DNA from: Sphingopyxis sp. PET50
GTDB lineage: Bacteria; Pseudomonadota; Alphaproteobacteria; Sphingomonadales; Sphingomonadaceae
Direction of reading: 5' to 3'
Assembly: GCF_025244705.1 (NCBI RefSeq)
Contig: NZ_CP104207.1
Coordinates: 2,170,001-2,234,000, forward strand
Length of the DNA: 64,000 nt
In this document: in pieces, positions 50,390 through 59,626 of the stretch
Layout: every line of letters starts with the position of its first letter
Position numbering within the stretch: the first letter of the stretch is position 1
Program-made: the position numbers and the translations under genes
The notes under the pieces: model-generated
The model's input: the letters and a program-made list of their open reading frames with translations, nothing else
What the model was told of the DNA's origin: nothing
Database searches by the model: none

Positions 50390-52039
50390 CTAGAATCGAA
50401 AGCGCGCGCCCCCGAAGACCAGGCGAAAGCCGAGCGACACCGACCAGTCATAAACGTCGTCGGTGCCGAGGCCGCTGGTGCCGCCGACCAGCACGAAATC
50501 GCCGCTCGTCGGGTTGCGGAGCTGCGCCCGGTCGCTGAAATAGCTGCCCTGCGCCGCAACGAACAGCTCGGCCCGGCGATGGCCGGCATCGACCGGCCGC
50601 GCACCGAGGTCGAGGGTCAGCTCGCCGCGGATCGTCCCGCCATAACCGGCGCCGCTCTTGCCGTCCTCGATCCGCCGGGTGAAATGGCGGTCGGCGGCGG
50701 CGCCGAAATTCTGGTCGACCGTCTCCAGCGAGTCGAAGTCGAAATCATAGAGATAGCCGGTCGCCTCGGCGCCGATTACGAAGCGCGCGGCGGGACCGAT
50801 CGGAAGCACGGCTTGCCCGCCGAGCAGCAGATGCAGCTCGCGCTCGTCGACATCCTGCTCGATCAGCTGGCTGGCGATGACCGGCGTGGTGATCGAAACC
50901 TCGCCGCGATGGTCGCGGTCGCGTACCACCCCTTCGACCCCGACATAAAGATCGAACGCGCTCCCGGCCCGGTCGAACGGCCTCGCCGGCGGCAGGACGC
51001 TATGACGAAAGCCCGCCCGAAATTCCTGAGCGGCGACTTCGGAGGCGACCCGCAAGGGCACGTTCCCAGCGATGCCGGTGCTGCCGCTCGGCGATTCGGC
51101 CGTGTAGGGAAAGCCGCGCGCCGTTCCCGCCGGCCCGGCGGGCCGGTCGACGCTGTTTTCCGCGTCGCCCTCGGCATAGCGCAGGCTGAACCGCCCGATG
51201 CCCTGGAAGATGGCGGCGCCGTCGATGACGATCATCGGCAGGTGCTGCTGGCCGGTCAGTGCCGCCGTCTCGGGCGCCGGTACCGGTCCGTCGCGGACGA
51301 AGCCATAGTTGGTGCCCGGAATCCCGGCCTGCCCGGCGCCCGCCGCGACCTCGACGCTGGCCTTCTTCCTTTCCGCCTCCTCGCGCCGCTCGCGTTCCAC
51401 GACGTCGAAAAGCGACTGCTGCCGCGCGACTTCCTTCACATCGGCCTCGGTCAGGCCCTGCGCGGGCTTCGCGGATGCCGGTGCGGATGGCGCCGCCGGA
51501 GCAGGCGCCGGCGTACCCCCGACCGGCCCGGGCAGGAACGGCCCCGGATCATAAGTCATCGTCTGGTTCTCCCGGTTCCGCGCCATGTCCTCGGGCGACG
51601 TCTGGCTGACGGCGGCGCCCGGCATCACGGCTGGCGCGACCGGCGGCGCGGGTGGCGGAGACGGCGGCAGCGGAGGCGGGGGCGGCGTCGGCGGCCCGCC
51701 GGGCGGGCAGGGATAGGCGCGCTCCTGCGCCAGCGCCTGGCGATAGGCGGCAAGATCGTCCTTCGAAAGCCGCTTGGCCTCGCGCTCGACCAGTTCGTAG
51801 AGGCTGTCGAGATTGCTCAGGCGGCGCTCGCACCACCCGTCGACGAGTTGCTGCCGCGTTTCGCGATAGGCGCGCAGCCGGTCGTTGTGCATGTCTCCCA
51901 GCCGCCGGTCGAAATCGTCGAGCAGGCTCGCGGATCGCGGCGACGTCAGATCGCCATAGCGGCCCTGCGCCTGCGCCGATCCGATCCCGGCGAAGACCGT
52001 ACAGCCGAGCAATGCCGCGCGAAGATATGGTGATGCCAT
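50390..52039 (-). CDS. Outer-membrane beta-barrel protein with N-terminal helical and Pro-rich parts
   Basis: 549 residues from ATG 52039: signal peptide ending GIGSAQA, a helical region (RRLGDMHNDRLRAYRETRQQ), a Pro-rich linker (PPGGPPTPPPPPLPPSPPP), a second coiled-coil region (about 210-245), then a barrel of alternating polar/aromatic strands ending VSLGFRLVFGGARFRF with a final Phe as BAM signal. I recognise no named family. The in-frame extension to 52096 lacks a ribosome site. It could be a surface or secretion-related protein. Confidence 0.7.
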   Translation of the reverse strand: MASPYLRAALLGCTVFAGIGSAQAQGRYGDLTSPRSASLLDDFDRRLGDMHNDRLRAYRETRQQLVDGWCERRLSNLDSLYELVEREAKRLSKDDLAAYRQALAQERAYPCPPGGPPTPPPPPLPPSPPPAPPVAPAVMPGAAVSQTSPEDMARNRENQTMTYDPGPFLPGPVGGTPAPAPAAPSAPASAKPAQGLTEADVKEVARQQSLFDVVERERREEAERKKASVEVAAGAGQAGIPGTNYGFVRDGPVPAPETAALTGQQHLPMIVIDGAAIFQGIGRFSLRYAEGDAENSVDRPAGPAGTARGFPYTAESPSGSTGIAGNVPLRVASEVAAQEFRAGFRHSVLPPARPFDRAGSAFDLYVGVEGVVRDRDHRGEVSITTPVIASQLIEQDVDERELHLLLGGQAVLPIGPAARFVIGAEATGYLYDFDFDSLETVDQNFGAAADRHFTRRIEDGKSGAGYGGTIRGELTLDLGARPVDAGHRRAELFVAAQGSYFSDRAQLRNPTSGDFVLVGGTSGLGTDDVYDWSVSLGFRLVFGGARFRF

Positions 52040-52239
52040 GACCGCCCCCTGTTGCCTGAACAGGGATGGTCTGGCCGCACCGCGCGGACACCGCATGATA
52101 CGAACATACTATGCGGGCGAAAAATCGGGGTCGAGGGACGTCGGCTTTGGCGGGATTTCCTGGCCGCCCCTCCCGTTCGCGTTGAACCGGATTTGCGGAT
52201 CGGCTACGTGGCTCCCGCCCAAGCGGCCGCGCGCGGGAA

Positions 52240-52570
52240 TCACCCCCGCCAGTACAGCCACGCCGCCCATAGCCAGCCGACGATCAGCAACGTCCCGCCG
52301 ATCGGCGTCACCGCCCCCAGCCATTTCGGCGCGCCGAGCGCCATCGCATAGAGCGTCACCGCAAAGATCGCCCCGCCCGCCAGCAGCATGATCGCCGAGC
52401 CCGCGCGCGAAGCCCATGATGGCCAGCGCCGCCACCGCATGGATCAACTGATACAGCCCGCCGGTGCGCAGCCATTCGGCCTGTTGCGGCCCCGCCGCGC
52501 CATGCGCGCCGAACGCGCCCGCCGCCACAGCCATCGCCGCCGAAATTGCGGCCAACACGCCTATCGCCAT
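52240..52570 (-). CDS. DUF423 membrane protein (YgdD-like), one frameshift
   Basis: ATG 52570 gives [20 protein letters not shown] then [20 protein letters not shown] and [12 protein letters not shown], the DUF423 start; near 52402 the frame shifts to [20 protein letters not shown] and [20 protein letters not shown]. Four TM helices, about 110 residues. Function unknown in the family. Divergent from rimO. Confidence 0.85.
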
Positions 52571-52675
52571 CCTGCACCTCGCCCTGCATCGCGCATCGTC
52601 ATTGCCGCCGCCCCGCATGGCGCCAAGCACCGCGCGTGACAAGAGCGACGGAATCGACTATGGGCGCCGCCGATC

Positions 52676-54049
52676 ATGACAATCAAGACCCTCCCCACCC
52701 AGCCGAAGGTCGGCATGGTGTCGCTCGGCTGCCCGAAGGCGCTCGTCGACAGCGAACGCATCCTGACCAAGCTGCGCGCCGACGGCTACGGCCTGTCGCC
52801 CGACTATGCCGGCGCCGACGTCGTGCTCGTCAACACCTGCGGCTTTCTCGACAGCGCCAAGGAGGAAAGCCTCGAGGCGATCGGCGAGGCGATGGCCGAG
52901 AACGGCCGCGTCATCGTCACCGGCTGCATGGGCAATGAGGCCGAGGTCATCCGCGCGCGCTTCCCCAACGTGCTCGCGGTCACCGGCGCGCATCAATATG
53001 AGCAGGTCGTCGACGCCGTCCACGACGCCGCGCCGCCGACGCAGGGCCCCTTCGTCGATCTGGTGCCCGAAGGCGGACTGAAGCTCACGCCGCGCCACTA
53101 CAGCTATCTGAAGATCAGCGAAGGCTGCAACCACAGCTGCTCCTTCTGCATCATCCCCGACCTGCGCGGCAAGCTCGTCAGCCGCCGCATCGACGCGGTG
53201 CTGCGCGAAGCCGAGAAACTCGTCGCCGCGGGCACGAAGGAACTGCTCGTCATCAGCCAGGACACCTCGGCCTATGGCGTCGACATCAAGCATGACCCGC
53301 GGCAATGGCATGGCCGCGAGGTCCGCGCGCACATGACCGATCTCGCGCGCGAACTCGGCCAGCTCCGCACCGGCGAAGGCCGCGCGCCCTGGGTGCGCCT
53401 CCACTATGTCTACCCCTATCCGCACGTCGACGCGGTCATCCCGCTGATGGCCGAAGGGCTGCTCACCCCCTATCTCGACATTCCCTTCCAGCACGCGAGC
53501 CCCAGCGTCCTCAAGCGCATGAAGCGCCCCGCGAACGAGGCGAAGGTGCTCGAACGGCTGAAAGCCTGGCGCGAAATCGCCCCCGATATCTCGATCCGTT
53601 CGAGCTTCGTCGTCGGTTTCCCCGGCGAGACCGAGGCGGATTTCCAATATCTGCTCGACTGGCTCGACGAAGCCCAGCTCGACCGCGTTGGCGCCTTCCG
53701 CTTCGAACCCGTCGCCGGCGCGCAGGCCAACGCGCTCGACGATCCGGTCCCCGAAGAGGTCAAGGAGGAACGCTATCAGCGGATCATGGCGAAAACCGCC
53801 GCGATCAGCGCCGCCAAGCTGGAGGCCAAAATCGGCCGCACCCTGCCGGTGATCATCGACGAGGTCGGCGAAGCCGACGAAGACGGCAGCATCGGCGCCA
53901 CCGGCCGCTCGCAGGCCGACGCGCCCGAGATCGACGGCCACGTCTACCTCCGCGACGTCGCGGCGACGCTGAAGGCCGGCGATATCGTCGATGTCGAGAT
54001 CGAGGACGCCGACGAGCATGACCTGTTCGGGGTGGTCAAGGGAAGTTGA
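52676..54049 (+). CDS. rimO: Ribosomal protein uS12 methylthiotransferase RimO
   Basis: Radical-SAM enzyme that methylthiolates Asp88 (E. coli numbering is 89) of ribosomal protein S12. 457 residues. UPF0004 domain with cysteines in [10 protein letters not shown] and [10 protein letters not shown], the radical-SAM Cys-x3-Cys-x2-Cys in [17 protein letters not shown], and a C-terminal TRAM domain ([18 protein letters not shown]). It uses two 4Fe-4S clusters, made by the SUF system upstream. No frameshift. Confidence 0.96.
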   Translation: MTIKTLPTQPKVGMVSLGCPKALVDSERILTKLRADGYGLSPDYAGADVVLVNTCGFLDSAKEESLEAIGEAMAENGRVIVTGCMGNEAEVIRARFPNVLAVTGAHQYEQVVDAVHDAAPPTQGPFVDLVPEGGLKLTPRHYSYLKISEGCNHSCSFCIIPDLRGKLVSRRIDAVLREAEKLVAAGTKELLVISQDTSAYGVDIKHDPRQWHGREVRAHMTDLARELGQLRTGEGRAPWVRLHYVYPYPHVDAVIPLMAEGLLTPYLDIPFQHASPSVLKRMKRPANEAKVLERLKAWREIAPDISIRSSFVVGFPGETEADFQYLLDWLDEAQLDRVGAFRFEPVAGAQANALDDPVPEEVKEERYQRIMAKTAAISAAKLEAKIGRTLPVIIDEVGEADEDGSIGATGRSQADAPEIDGHVYLRDVAATLKAGDIVDVEIEDADEHDLFGVVKGS

Positions 54050-54053
54050 AGAC

Positions 54054-54731
54054 GTGAAGCTCACACTGCTTTCCATGCTGGCTTTGGCGACAGCCTCGCC
54101 CGCCATAGAGCGCGAATCCCTGTTAGCGGCTCCGCTCGTGGTCGCCTTCAAAGAAGCGGATAGCTCGATTCACCGTGTCGGTATGTGCCTGGGTCCTCAA
54201 GCGGCGTATGAATCGGAAGAGCTGGACGCGCTCGATCGGCGGCTCGACCGCCTCTTGTATCAAGCTACCGTGACTTGGGGCGGCAATGACATCTCGATGC
54301 AGGCGGCCATCAATAAGACCAACGATAGCGATGAAGACGTCGACTGCGCGGCCAACGACATTACCGCGATGGTCGAGGAAAGTCGCGCGTCGCTGGATAG
54401 GCTGGAAAACAGCCTCAATGACCATCTGGCCGCATTTGACAAAGGCGTCTGGATGGGTTCGGTCGCGCTCTGCGGTGGGAGTCCTGTAAAAACGGAGTTC
54501 GCACAGCATAACATCGCCGGACAGGAAGCTTTGTTGATAACGCTCGACGGCCCTGCCGTTACCGAGCTCGCCGAACTGACTGAAGCCAGCGTCGGCTATC
54601 CGTTGGCTTTGCGTGTCGACGGGAAAATTGTCGTGGCCCCGTCGATCAACGAGCCCCTGCTCGGCGGACAATTCCAGATCGTCGGCCCCGACAAACCGGA
54701 ACTGGAACGGATCGCATCCCTGCTTGCCTAG
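54054..54731 (+). CDS. Secreted protein with a SecD P1-head-like domain
   Basis: GTG 54054, four bases after rimO, preceded by GGAAG. Signal-like start (KLTLLSMLALATASPA). The C-terminal ~100 residues (ALLITLDGPAVTELAELTEA, VGYPLALRVDGKIVVAPSIN, GGQFQIVG) closely follow the SecD/SecDF P1 head subdomain, but there is no membrane part. The middle (KTNDSDEDVDCAANDITAMV) is unrecognised. 225 residues. Codons are less GC-biased than its neighbours, suggesting later arrival. A role as periplasmic binding or inhibitory domain is open. Confidence 0.65.
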   Translation: MKLTLLSMLALATASPAIERESLLAAPLVVAFKEADSSIHRVGMCLGPQAAYESEELDALDRRLDRLLYQATVTWGGNDISMQAAINKTNDSDEDVDCAANDITAMVEESRASLDRLENSLNDHLAAFDKGVWMGSVALCGGSPVKTEFAQHNIAGQEALLITLDGPAVTELAELTEASVGYPLALRVDGKIVVAPSINEPLLGGQFQIVGPDKPELERIASLLA

Positions 54732-54743
54732 CTGTTCAAGAAC

Positions 54744-55145
54744 CTAACGGCGCGCCCGCCGTATCTCGAAATGACCGCTCTTCTCTTCGTCAAACACGGG
54801 CGGAACCATTCTTGCACGCTGCCGAAGCAGCGCACAAATCCTGGTCGCCATTAGGCGATCCGTATCGTCATCCGCGGCATGGCAAAGGTTGATTTTCCCG
54901 TTGGCCGCCACGGTAAAGCGCACCTCAGCTTGGCGATTGTCGCCCAGGATCATCCGCGGTTCGGACGGGGTGAACCATCGCGTCGGACTGTCGAAAGACC
55001 GAGCGCCACCCACATAATGAAAAGCGTCTTCGCGTTGTTCGCGCTGCACCGCGACTGCCTGATCGGACAGGACGAGCGCGCGAAGGTCAGCGTCGGCATC
55101 GATCACGCGATATTCGCTCGACCGCAACCCGTCCCTCCCCCGCAA
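54744..55145 (-). CDS. TonB C-terminal-like protein, 5' end uncertain
   Basis: The C-terminal ~60 residues (AEVRFTVAANGKINLCHAAD and ICALLRQRARMVPPVFDEEK) follow the TonB-C-like pattern of small sphingomonad periplasmic proteins. The frame begins right after a TAA, with only TTG 55145 or an internal GTG as starts, and no signal peptide; either the N-terminus lies in another frame (indel) or the gene is decayed. Lower GC at third positions than neighbours. Convergent with the SecD-like gene. Confidence 0.5.
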   Translation of the reverse strand: MRGRDGLRSSEYRVIDADADLRALVLSDQAVAVQREQREDAFHYVGGARSFDSPTRWFTPSEPRMILGDNRQAEVRFTVAANGKINLCHAADDDTDRLMATRICALLRQRARMVPPVFDEEKSGHFEIRRARR

Positions 55146-55670
55146 CCACCCTGCTTCGAATTAGCTGAAAGAAACGGCAGCTCCAAGCCATGGAAGACCG
55201 TAGCGATCCGACACTCAATCCCCCCTCCGCAAGAACCGCTTTCCTAAAAAAGATCGGCGCATTAGCCTTGGCAGGTTGGAGGTCCAATGACTCGTTTCAG
55301 TCGCCCGAGGCATGGATGATGGCTTCGCTACATATGTCGAGCCACATCCTCGCTAGGGCGACAAAGGAGACAGTTTCGCCGCGCACGACGGTATCCTTTG
55401 TCGCTTTAAGGCCGCCTCCCGCCCCGAATGTCTTGCGCGCTCAATGCGATTCCAGAGTAAAGTTGCGCAGTTTTCCGGGCTTTCGGAAATGCGGCCCGAT
55501 TCCTCTCCTCGCCACTCGGGATCGAGTCCCGCACGGCGGAGACATGGCGGCGCGACACCGGCGCAAAATGCGATTCCCGCGTGAAGTTGGGCGGATTTCC
55601 GCCGCTTTCCGCAGGGAACGGCTCGGCCCCGCCGCCGTTTAGACAGCATGAACCGCATCAGGGCCACCAT
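55146..55670. other. 525 bp without a convincing gene
   Basis: A 150-codon frame (55190-55642, +) is open, but its second half covers repeated non-coding-looking DNA and its codon use is poor; only its first 60 codons (TAFLKKIGALALAGWRSNDS) look protein-like. A direct repeat lies at its 3' end. Base composition is lower in GC than around it. I see no tRNA; a T-arm-like CGGGATCGAGTCCCG at about 55528 has no other tRNA parts. Confidence 0.5.
55443..55611 (+). repeat. Imperfect direct repeat upstream of the DUF4403 gene
   Basis: AATGCGATTCCAGAGTAAAG (from 55443) and AATGCGATTCCCGCGTGAAG (from 55567), each continuing with GTTG.GC.G.TTTCCG..CTTTC over about 45 bp, 124 bp apart. The second copy ends about 60 bp before the DUF4403 start. 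They could be regulator sites or the ends of an old duplication. Confidence 0.6.
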
Positions 55671-57148
55671 ATGCGCATAGTCCGAACGGCCACAGCGGCC
55701 TTGCTGCTCACCGCCACCCTTGCCGCCTGCGACCGCCAGACCAAGGTCGAAGCCCCGCCGCGCGCGACCGACAAGGCGCCGTCCCCTTCGCAGACCTCGC
55801 TGATCGCCGTGCCCATCAACGCCGATATCACTGCGCTGAAGCGGGAACTCGAACGCGCGGTGCCGAAGACGCTGTGGACGATCGACCGCCGCGAAAAGGC
55901 CTGCGTCGCGCCGCAGCGGGTCAAGGTCTTCGGCAAGAAGGTCAAGGTCACCCCCGCCATTCCCTGCACCATCGTGGGGCAGGTGACGCGCGGGCCGCTG
56001 CGGCTGCGCGGCGAAGGCGACGAGATCGTCGTCGATGTGCCGATCAACGCGGCGATCAGCGCGCGCGACGTCGGCGGGGTGCTGAAGGGCGAGACCGCGA
56101 CCGGCGCCGCGCTGGCGCACGCCCGCATCCGCGTCGAGCTCACCCCCGACTGGCAGACGCGCGGCAAGGCGCGGATCACCTATGGCTGGACCAGGGCGCC
56201 GGGGATCGACTTTCTGGGCAAGCGCATCACCTTCACCGACGAGGCCGACGCCAAGCTGAAACCCGTCGTCCGCGATGTCGAAACCAGCGTCAACCGCGAG
56301 ATCGCCAAGCTCGACATCCGCAAACAGGCGGCGGGCGTCTGGCGGCAGAGCTTCACGACGCTCGAACTCAACCGTGAGAACCCGCCGGTGTGGATGCGCG
56401 TCACGCCGCAGCGCATCCTGTACGGCGGCTATCGTCTCGACGGCCAGCGGATCAACCTGAACCTCGGCATCGAGGGGATCACCGAAACCTTCGTGTCGGA
56501 CCGCCCGGCGGACCCCGCACCCACCCCCTGCCGAAACTGGTGCGCGAGATGCCCAGGCCGCATCTCGACGTGCGCGTCCCCGTGATCGCCGACTATGCGC
56601 AGCTCCAGCCGGTCGTCGACCGCGCGCTCGCCAAGCGCGCGAAGCGGCCCTTCGTGCTGCCCGAACTCGGCCCGATGGACGTCACATTCGGTCCGTCGAC
56701 CATTTACGGCGCGCCCGGCGGACGCATCGCGCTGGGGGTCGATGTCGAAGCGCGGCTGCAAAGCCGCACGGGCAAACCGACGCGCGGCCGGCTGTGGATG
56801 ACCGCGATCCCGCGCAACCGGGCCGGCTCGGCCGAGGTGCGCTTCTCCGACATCGTCATCACCGGCGATACCGACAATGCCGCGGGCGACCTGTTGATCC
56901 TGCTTGGGCAGAGTCCGGGCTTCGCGCCGCTGATCGCCGACGCCCTGACCCAGAATTTCACCCGCGACCTCGACGAACTTCAGGGCAAGATCCGCCGCGC
57001 GGTCGGCCAGCGGCGCGAGGGCGCCTTCGTCATCCGCACCGACATCGCGGGCTTCGCGATCGGCGAGATCAGGGCCTATGGCAACGGCCTCTATCTGCCG
57101 GTGCAGATGACCGGCGGGGCGAGGGTCGATTATCGCCCGGGGACATGA
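55671..57148 (+). CDS. DUF4403 family lipoprotein, one frameshift
   Basis: ATG 55671, lipobox TLAAC near residue 19. The DUF4403 domain, with BPI/SMP-like repeats, covers most of ~490 residues: SLIAVPINADITALKRELER, then LGIEGITETFVSDRPADP, frameshift near 56520, LVREMPRPHLDVRVPVIADY and the C-terminal RTDIAGFAIGEIRAYGNGLY. A lipid-binding tubular fold is likely from the family. It ends three bases before the second MITE-like element and converges on pit. Confidence 0.85.
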
Positions 57149-57150
57149 GC

Positions 57151-57296
57151 TAGGGCGCATCGACATTCAGGAGATGGCGGAGCGAAAATGGTAGTTTTCC
57201 GTGACCCGGAGCGGAGCGTACTTCCAGTACGTGAGCACCGGAAGCACGGAAAAGTGCCATTTGCAGCCCGTCAGAACGGAATGTCGATACGCCCTA
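57151..57296. mobile_element. MITE-like hairpin element, copy 2
   Basis: 146 bp, termini TAGGGCGCATCGACATTC and inverted TAGGGCGTATCGACATTC. The body matches copy 1 (47538-47682) closely and folds the same way; the apical stem is CGTAC-TTCCA-GTACG where copy 1 has CGCAC...GTGCG, a compensatory C-G to T-A change. The right CTA is the stop codon of pit. Both copies lie between convergent genes. TA may be the target duplication. Confidence 0.8.
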
Positions 57297-58308
57297 GAAC
57301 AGCCGCGTGATCGCGTAGAAAAGTGCCGCCACCACCGCGCTCGCCGGGATGGTGATGAACCAGGCGACGACGACATTGCTCGCCACGCCCCAGCGCACCG
57401 CGCTCGCCCGCCGCGCGACCCCGGCGCCGATGATGCTGCCGGTGATCGTGTGCGTCGTCGACACCGGGATGCCGAGCAGGCTGGCGGCGAACACCATGAT
57501 CGACCCGCCGGTCGAAGCCGCGAAACCCTGATGATGCGACAGCTTGGTGATCCGCCCGCCCATCGTCTCGATGATCTTCCACCCGCCCGACAGCGTGCCG
57601 AGCCCGATCGCGATATAACAGGCGATCGCGACCCAGTGCGGAACGTGGAATTCGCCGGTCAGATACCCGGTCGAATAGAGCAGGACCGTGATGACCCCCA
57701 TCGTCTTCTGCGCATCGTTGAGCCCGTGGCTCAGCGAATAGGCGGCCGACGAGAAAAGATGCAGGTATCGAAAGCTGCTTTCGGCGAATTTCGCGGTCAC
57801 ACGGTGCAAGGCCCAGCTACTGACCAGCATCACGAGCATGGCGAGGACCATGCCGAGCAGCGGGGACAGGAAGATGGCGATGACCGTCTTGTTGAGCCCG
57901 GTCCACTGAATCCCCTCGAACCCCGCGTGCGCCACGCCGACCCCGACGATACCCCCGACGAGCGCATGGCTCGACGAGGAAGGGATGCCCTTCATCCAGG
58001 TCACGACATTCCAGAACATCGCCCCGACCAGCGCGCCGAACACGACCGCGCGGCGTCACCAGATTCTTGTCGATCAGCCCCGCCCCGATCGTCTCCGCGA
58101 CCTTGTGCAGCGCGGGGAAGGCAAGCGACAGGAAATAGGCCGCAAAGTTGAAAAAGGCGGCGAACAGCACCGCCTGCACCGGCCGCAGCAGCCGCGTCGC
58201 GACGACCGTCGCGATGCTGTTCGCGGCGTCGTGCAGCCCGTTCAGAAAGTCGAACGCCAGCGCCAGGATGACGAGACCGACGAGCAGGGGAAAGGCGAGT
58301 TCGTACAT
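57294..58308 (-). CDS. pit: Low-affinity inorganic phosphate transporter PiT, one frameshift
   Basis: ATG 58308 gives MYELAFPLLVGLVILALAFD; the two PiT signatures are FLNGLHDAANSIATVVATR (first half) and SLSHGLNDAQKTMGVITV (second half), with PVSTTHTITGSIIGAG. Frame shift near 58055. About 337 residues, ten TM helices. Metal-phosphate/proton symport. Stands downstream of the Nudix-DUF47 gene with 14 bp between, hence one operon. Confidence 0.92.
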
Positions 58309-58322
58309 CGCGAGCGCCCCGC

Positions 58323-59447
58323 TTACGCGTGGTCGATGACCAGACCGTCGATCTCGTTCGCCACATCCTCGAAACTGTCGGTGACGCGTTCGAGATGGCG
58401 GAACAGTTCGCGGGCGATCAGGAAGCGCGTCGGGTTCGCCTCGCCATGTTCGCGGAACAGGCGCTTGAGCCCCGCGGCGTGGATTTCGTCGGCATGCCCC
58501 TCCATCCGCACCAGCCGTTCGGTGAGTTCGTGGAGCCGCGTGCCATTGGCGCCGATGTTGCGGAGCAGGGGCAGCGCCTCGGCGGTCAGGCGCGCCGCAT
58601 CGACGATGATCCCGCCGATGTCGCGCATCTCGGGCTCGAATTCGGTGACGTCGTAGAGGTCGACGGCGCCCGCGGTCTTCTGCATCTCGTCGATCGCATC
58701 GTCCATCGAGGCGATGAGGTCGGTAATCGCGCTGCGGTCGAAGGGAGTCAGAAAGGTACGGCGGACGGTCTGCAGCACTTCGCGGGTGATCGCGTCGGCG
58801 TCATGTTCGCGCTCGATGATCTCCTGGACATGGTCGGCCATGCCCTCGCCGCCCTGCATCATCCGCGACAGCGCATTCGCTCCGGCAACCAGCGTCCCCG
58901 CGTGGCTCTCGAACAATTCGAAAAAATTTCCCTGTCGCGGCAGCAAACGCTGAAACCATGCGAACATCGAGCTTACCCCTGTTTTCTCGGCCACGTTCCG
59001 GACGACGCCACGCGGCTGGGCGACGGCGCGAAAGCCGCCGTCGCCGAACGAGCGGATCAGCGCCTGCAGGTCCGGCTCGTCGACCGCCGATGCCGCGTCG
59101 CGAAACGAGAACCATTGGCGGTCGCGTTCGTCCATTTCCTTCCACTCGTCGAGCTCGTTGGTCACGGCGAGCGGAAAGACCTCGACCTGATACATGATCG
59201 ACGCGCCGTTCGCGCGGCGCTTGCGATATTCATAGCTGCCGATCGATGTCGGGCAGACGGCGCCGATCACGCCCGCCTCTTCCTCGGCCTCGATCGCCGC
59301 GGCGGCATGGCGCTCGATGCCGGTGAGCGGATTGCCCTTGGGCACCACCCAGCGTTTCGTCTCGCGCGAGGTGATCAGCAGGATTTCGGTCGGCCCGTCC
59401 TGCGCGGGTCCGCTGAAACGATAGGGAAGAACGGCGATCTGACGCAT
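58323..59447 (-). CDS. Nudix hydrolase fused to a DUF47 (PhoU-like) protein
   Basis: One open frame of 374 residues. Residues 1-145 are a Nudix domain of the diphosphoinositol/polyphosphate (DIPP) type: KRWVVPKGNPLTGIERHAAA, AIEAEEEAGVIG (the Nudix-box Arg is Ile here). Residues 161-374 are DUF47, starting MFAWFQRLLPRQGNFFELFE, a regulator of PiT. ATG 58967 has its own ribosome site (AGGGGTAAGCTCG), so DUF47 can also be made alone. In many genomes these are two genes; a fusion by lost stop or a sequence indel must be tested. Confidence 0.85.
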   Translation of the reverse strand: MRQIAVLPYRFSGPAQDGPTEILLITSRETKRWVVPKGNPLTGIERHAAAAIEAEEEAGVIGAVCPTSIGSYEYRKRRANGASIMYQVEVFPLAVTNELDEWKEMDERDRQWFSFRDAASAVDEPDLQALIRSFGDGGFRAVAQPRGVVRNVAEKTGVSSMFAWFQRLLPRQGNFFELFESHAGTLVAGANALSRMMQGGEGMADHVQEIIEREHDADAITREVLQTVRRTFLTPFDRSAITDLIASMDDAIDEMQKTAGAVDLYDVTEFEPEMRDIGGIIVDAARLTAEALPLLRNIGANGTRLHELTERLVRMEGHADEIHAAGLKRLFREHGEANPTRFLIARELFRHLERVTDSFEDVANEIDGLVIDHA

Positions 59448-59512
59448 TTCGATCCGGTCCTTTCCTCATCGCGCGGCGCGCCGACCGCATGTTACAAATC
59501 GGCGTCGCCTCT

Positions 59513-59530
59513 ATGACAATATTATGACAG
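59513..59530 (-). promoter_or_regulatory. Pho box (PhoB site) before the Nudix-DUF47-pit operon
   Basis: On the minus strand CTGTCAT-AATA-TTGTCAT: two 7-bp half sites 11 bp apart, one base from the ideal CTGTCAT repeat. It is 66 bp upstream of the start at 59447, with TAACAT as a possible -10. The same site is 97 bp in front of the divergent BVMO gene. Binding by PhoB is inferred from the match. Confidence 0.75.
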
Positions 59531-59626
59531 CGGCAAGGCACCCCCCGATGCCCACCCCGTCAATTCGATTGCAAAACGCAACGGGGTGCGTAAGCTGGTC
59601 TTTAAGGACATGTGGGAGACGACATC

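Noticed and set aside
55515-55550. tRNA T-arm-like CGGGATCGAGTCCCG
   Set aside because: Loop is five bases, not seven with TTC, and no acceptor, D or anticodon stems are found around it.
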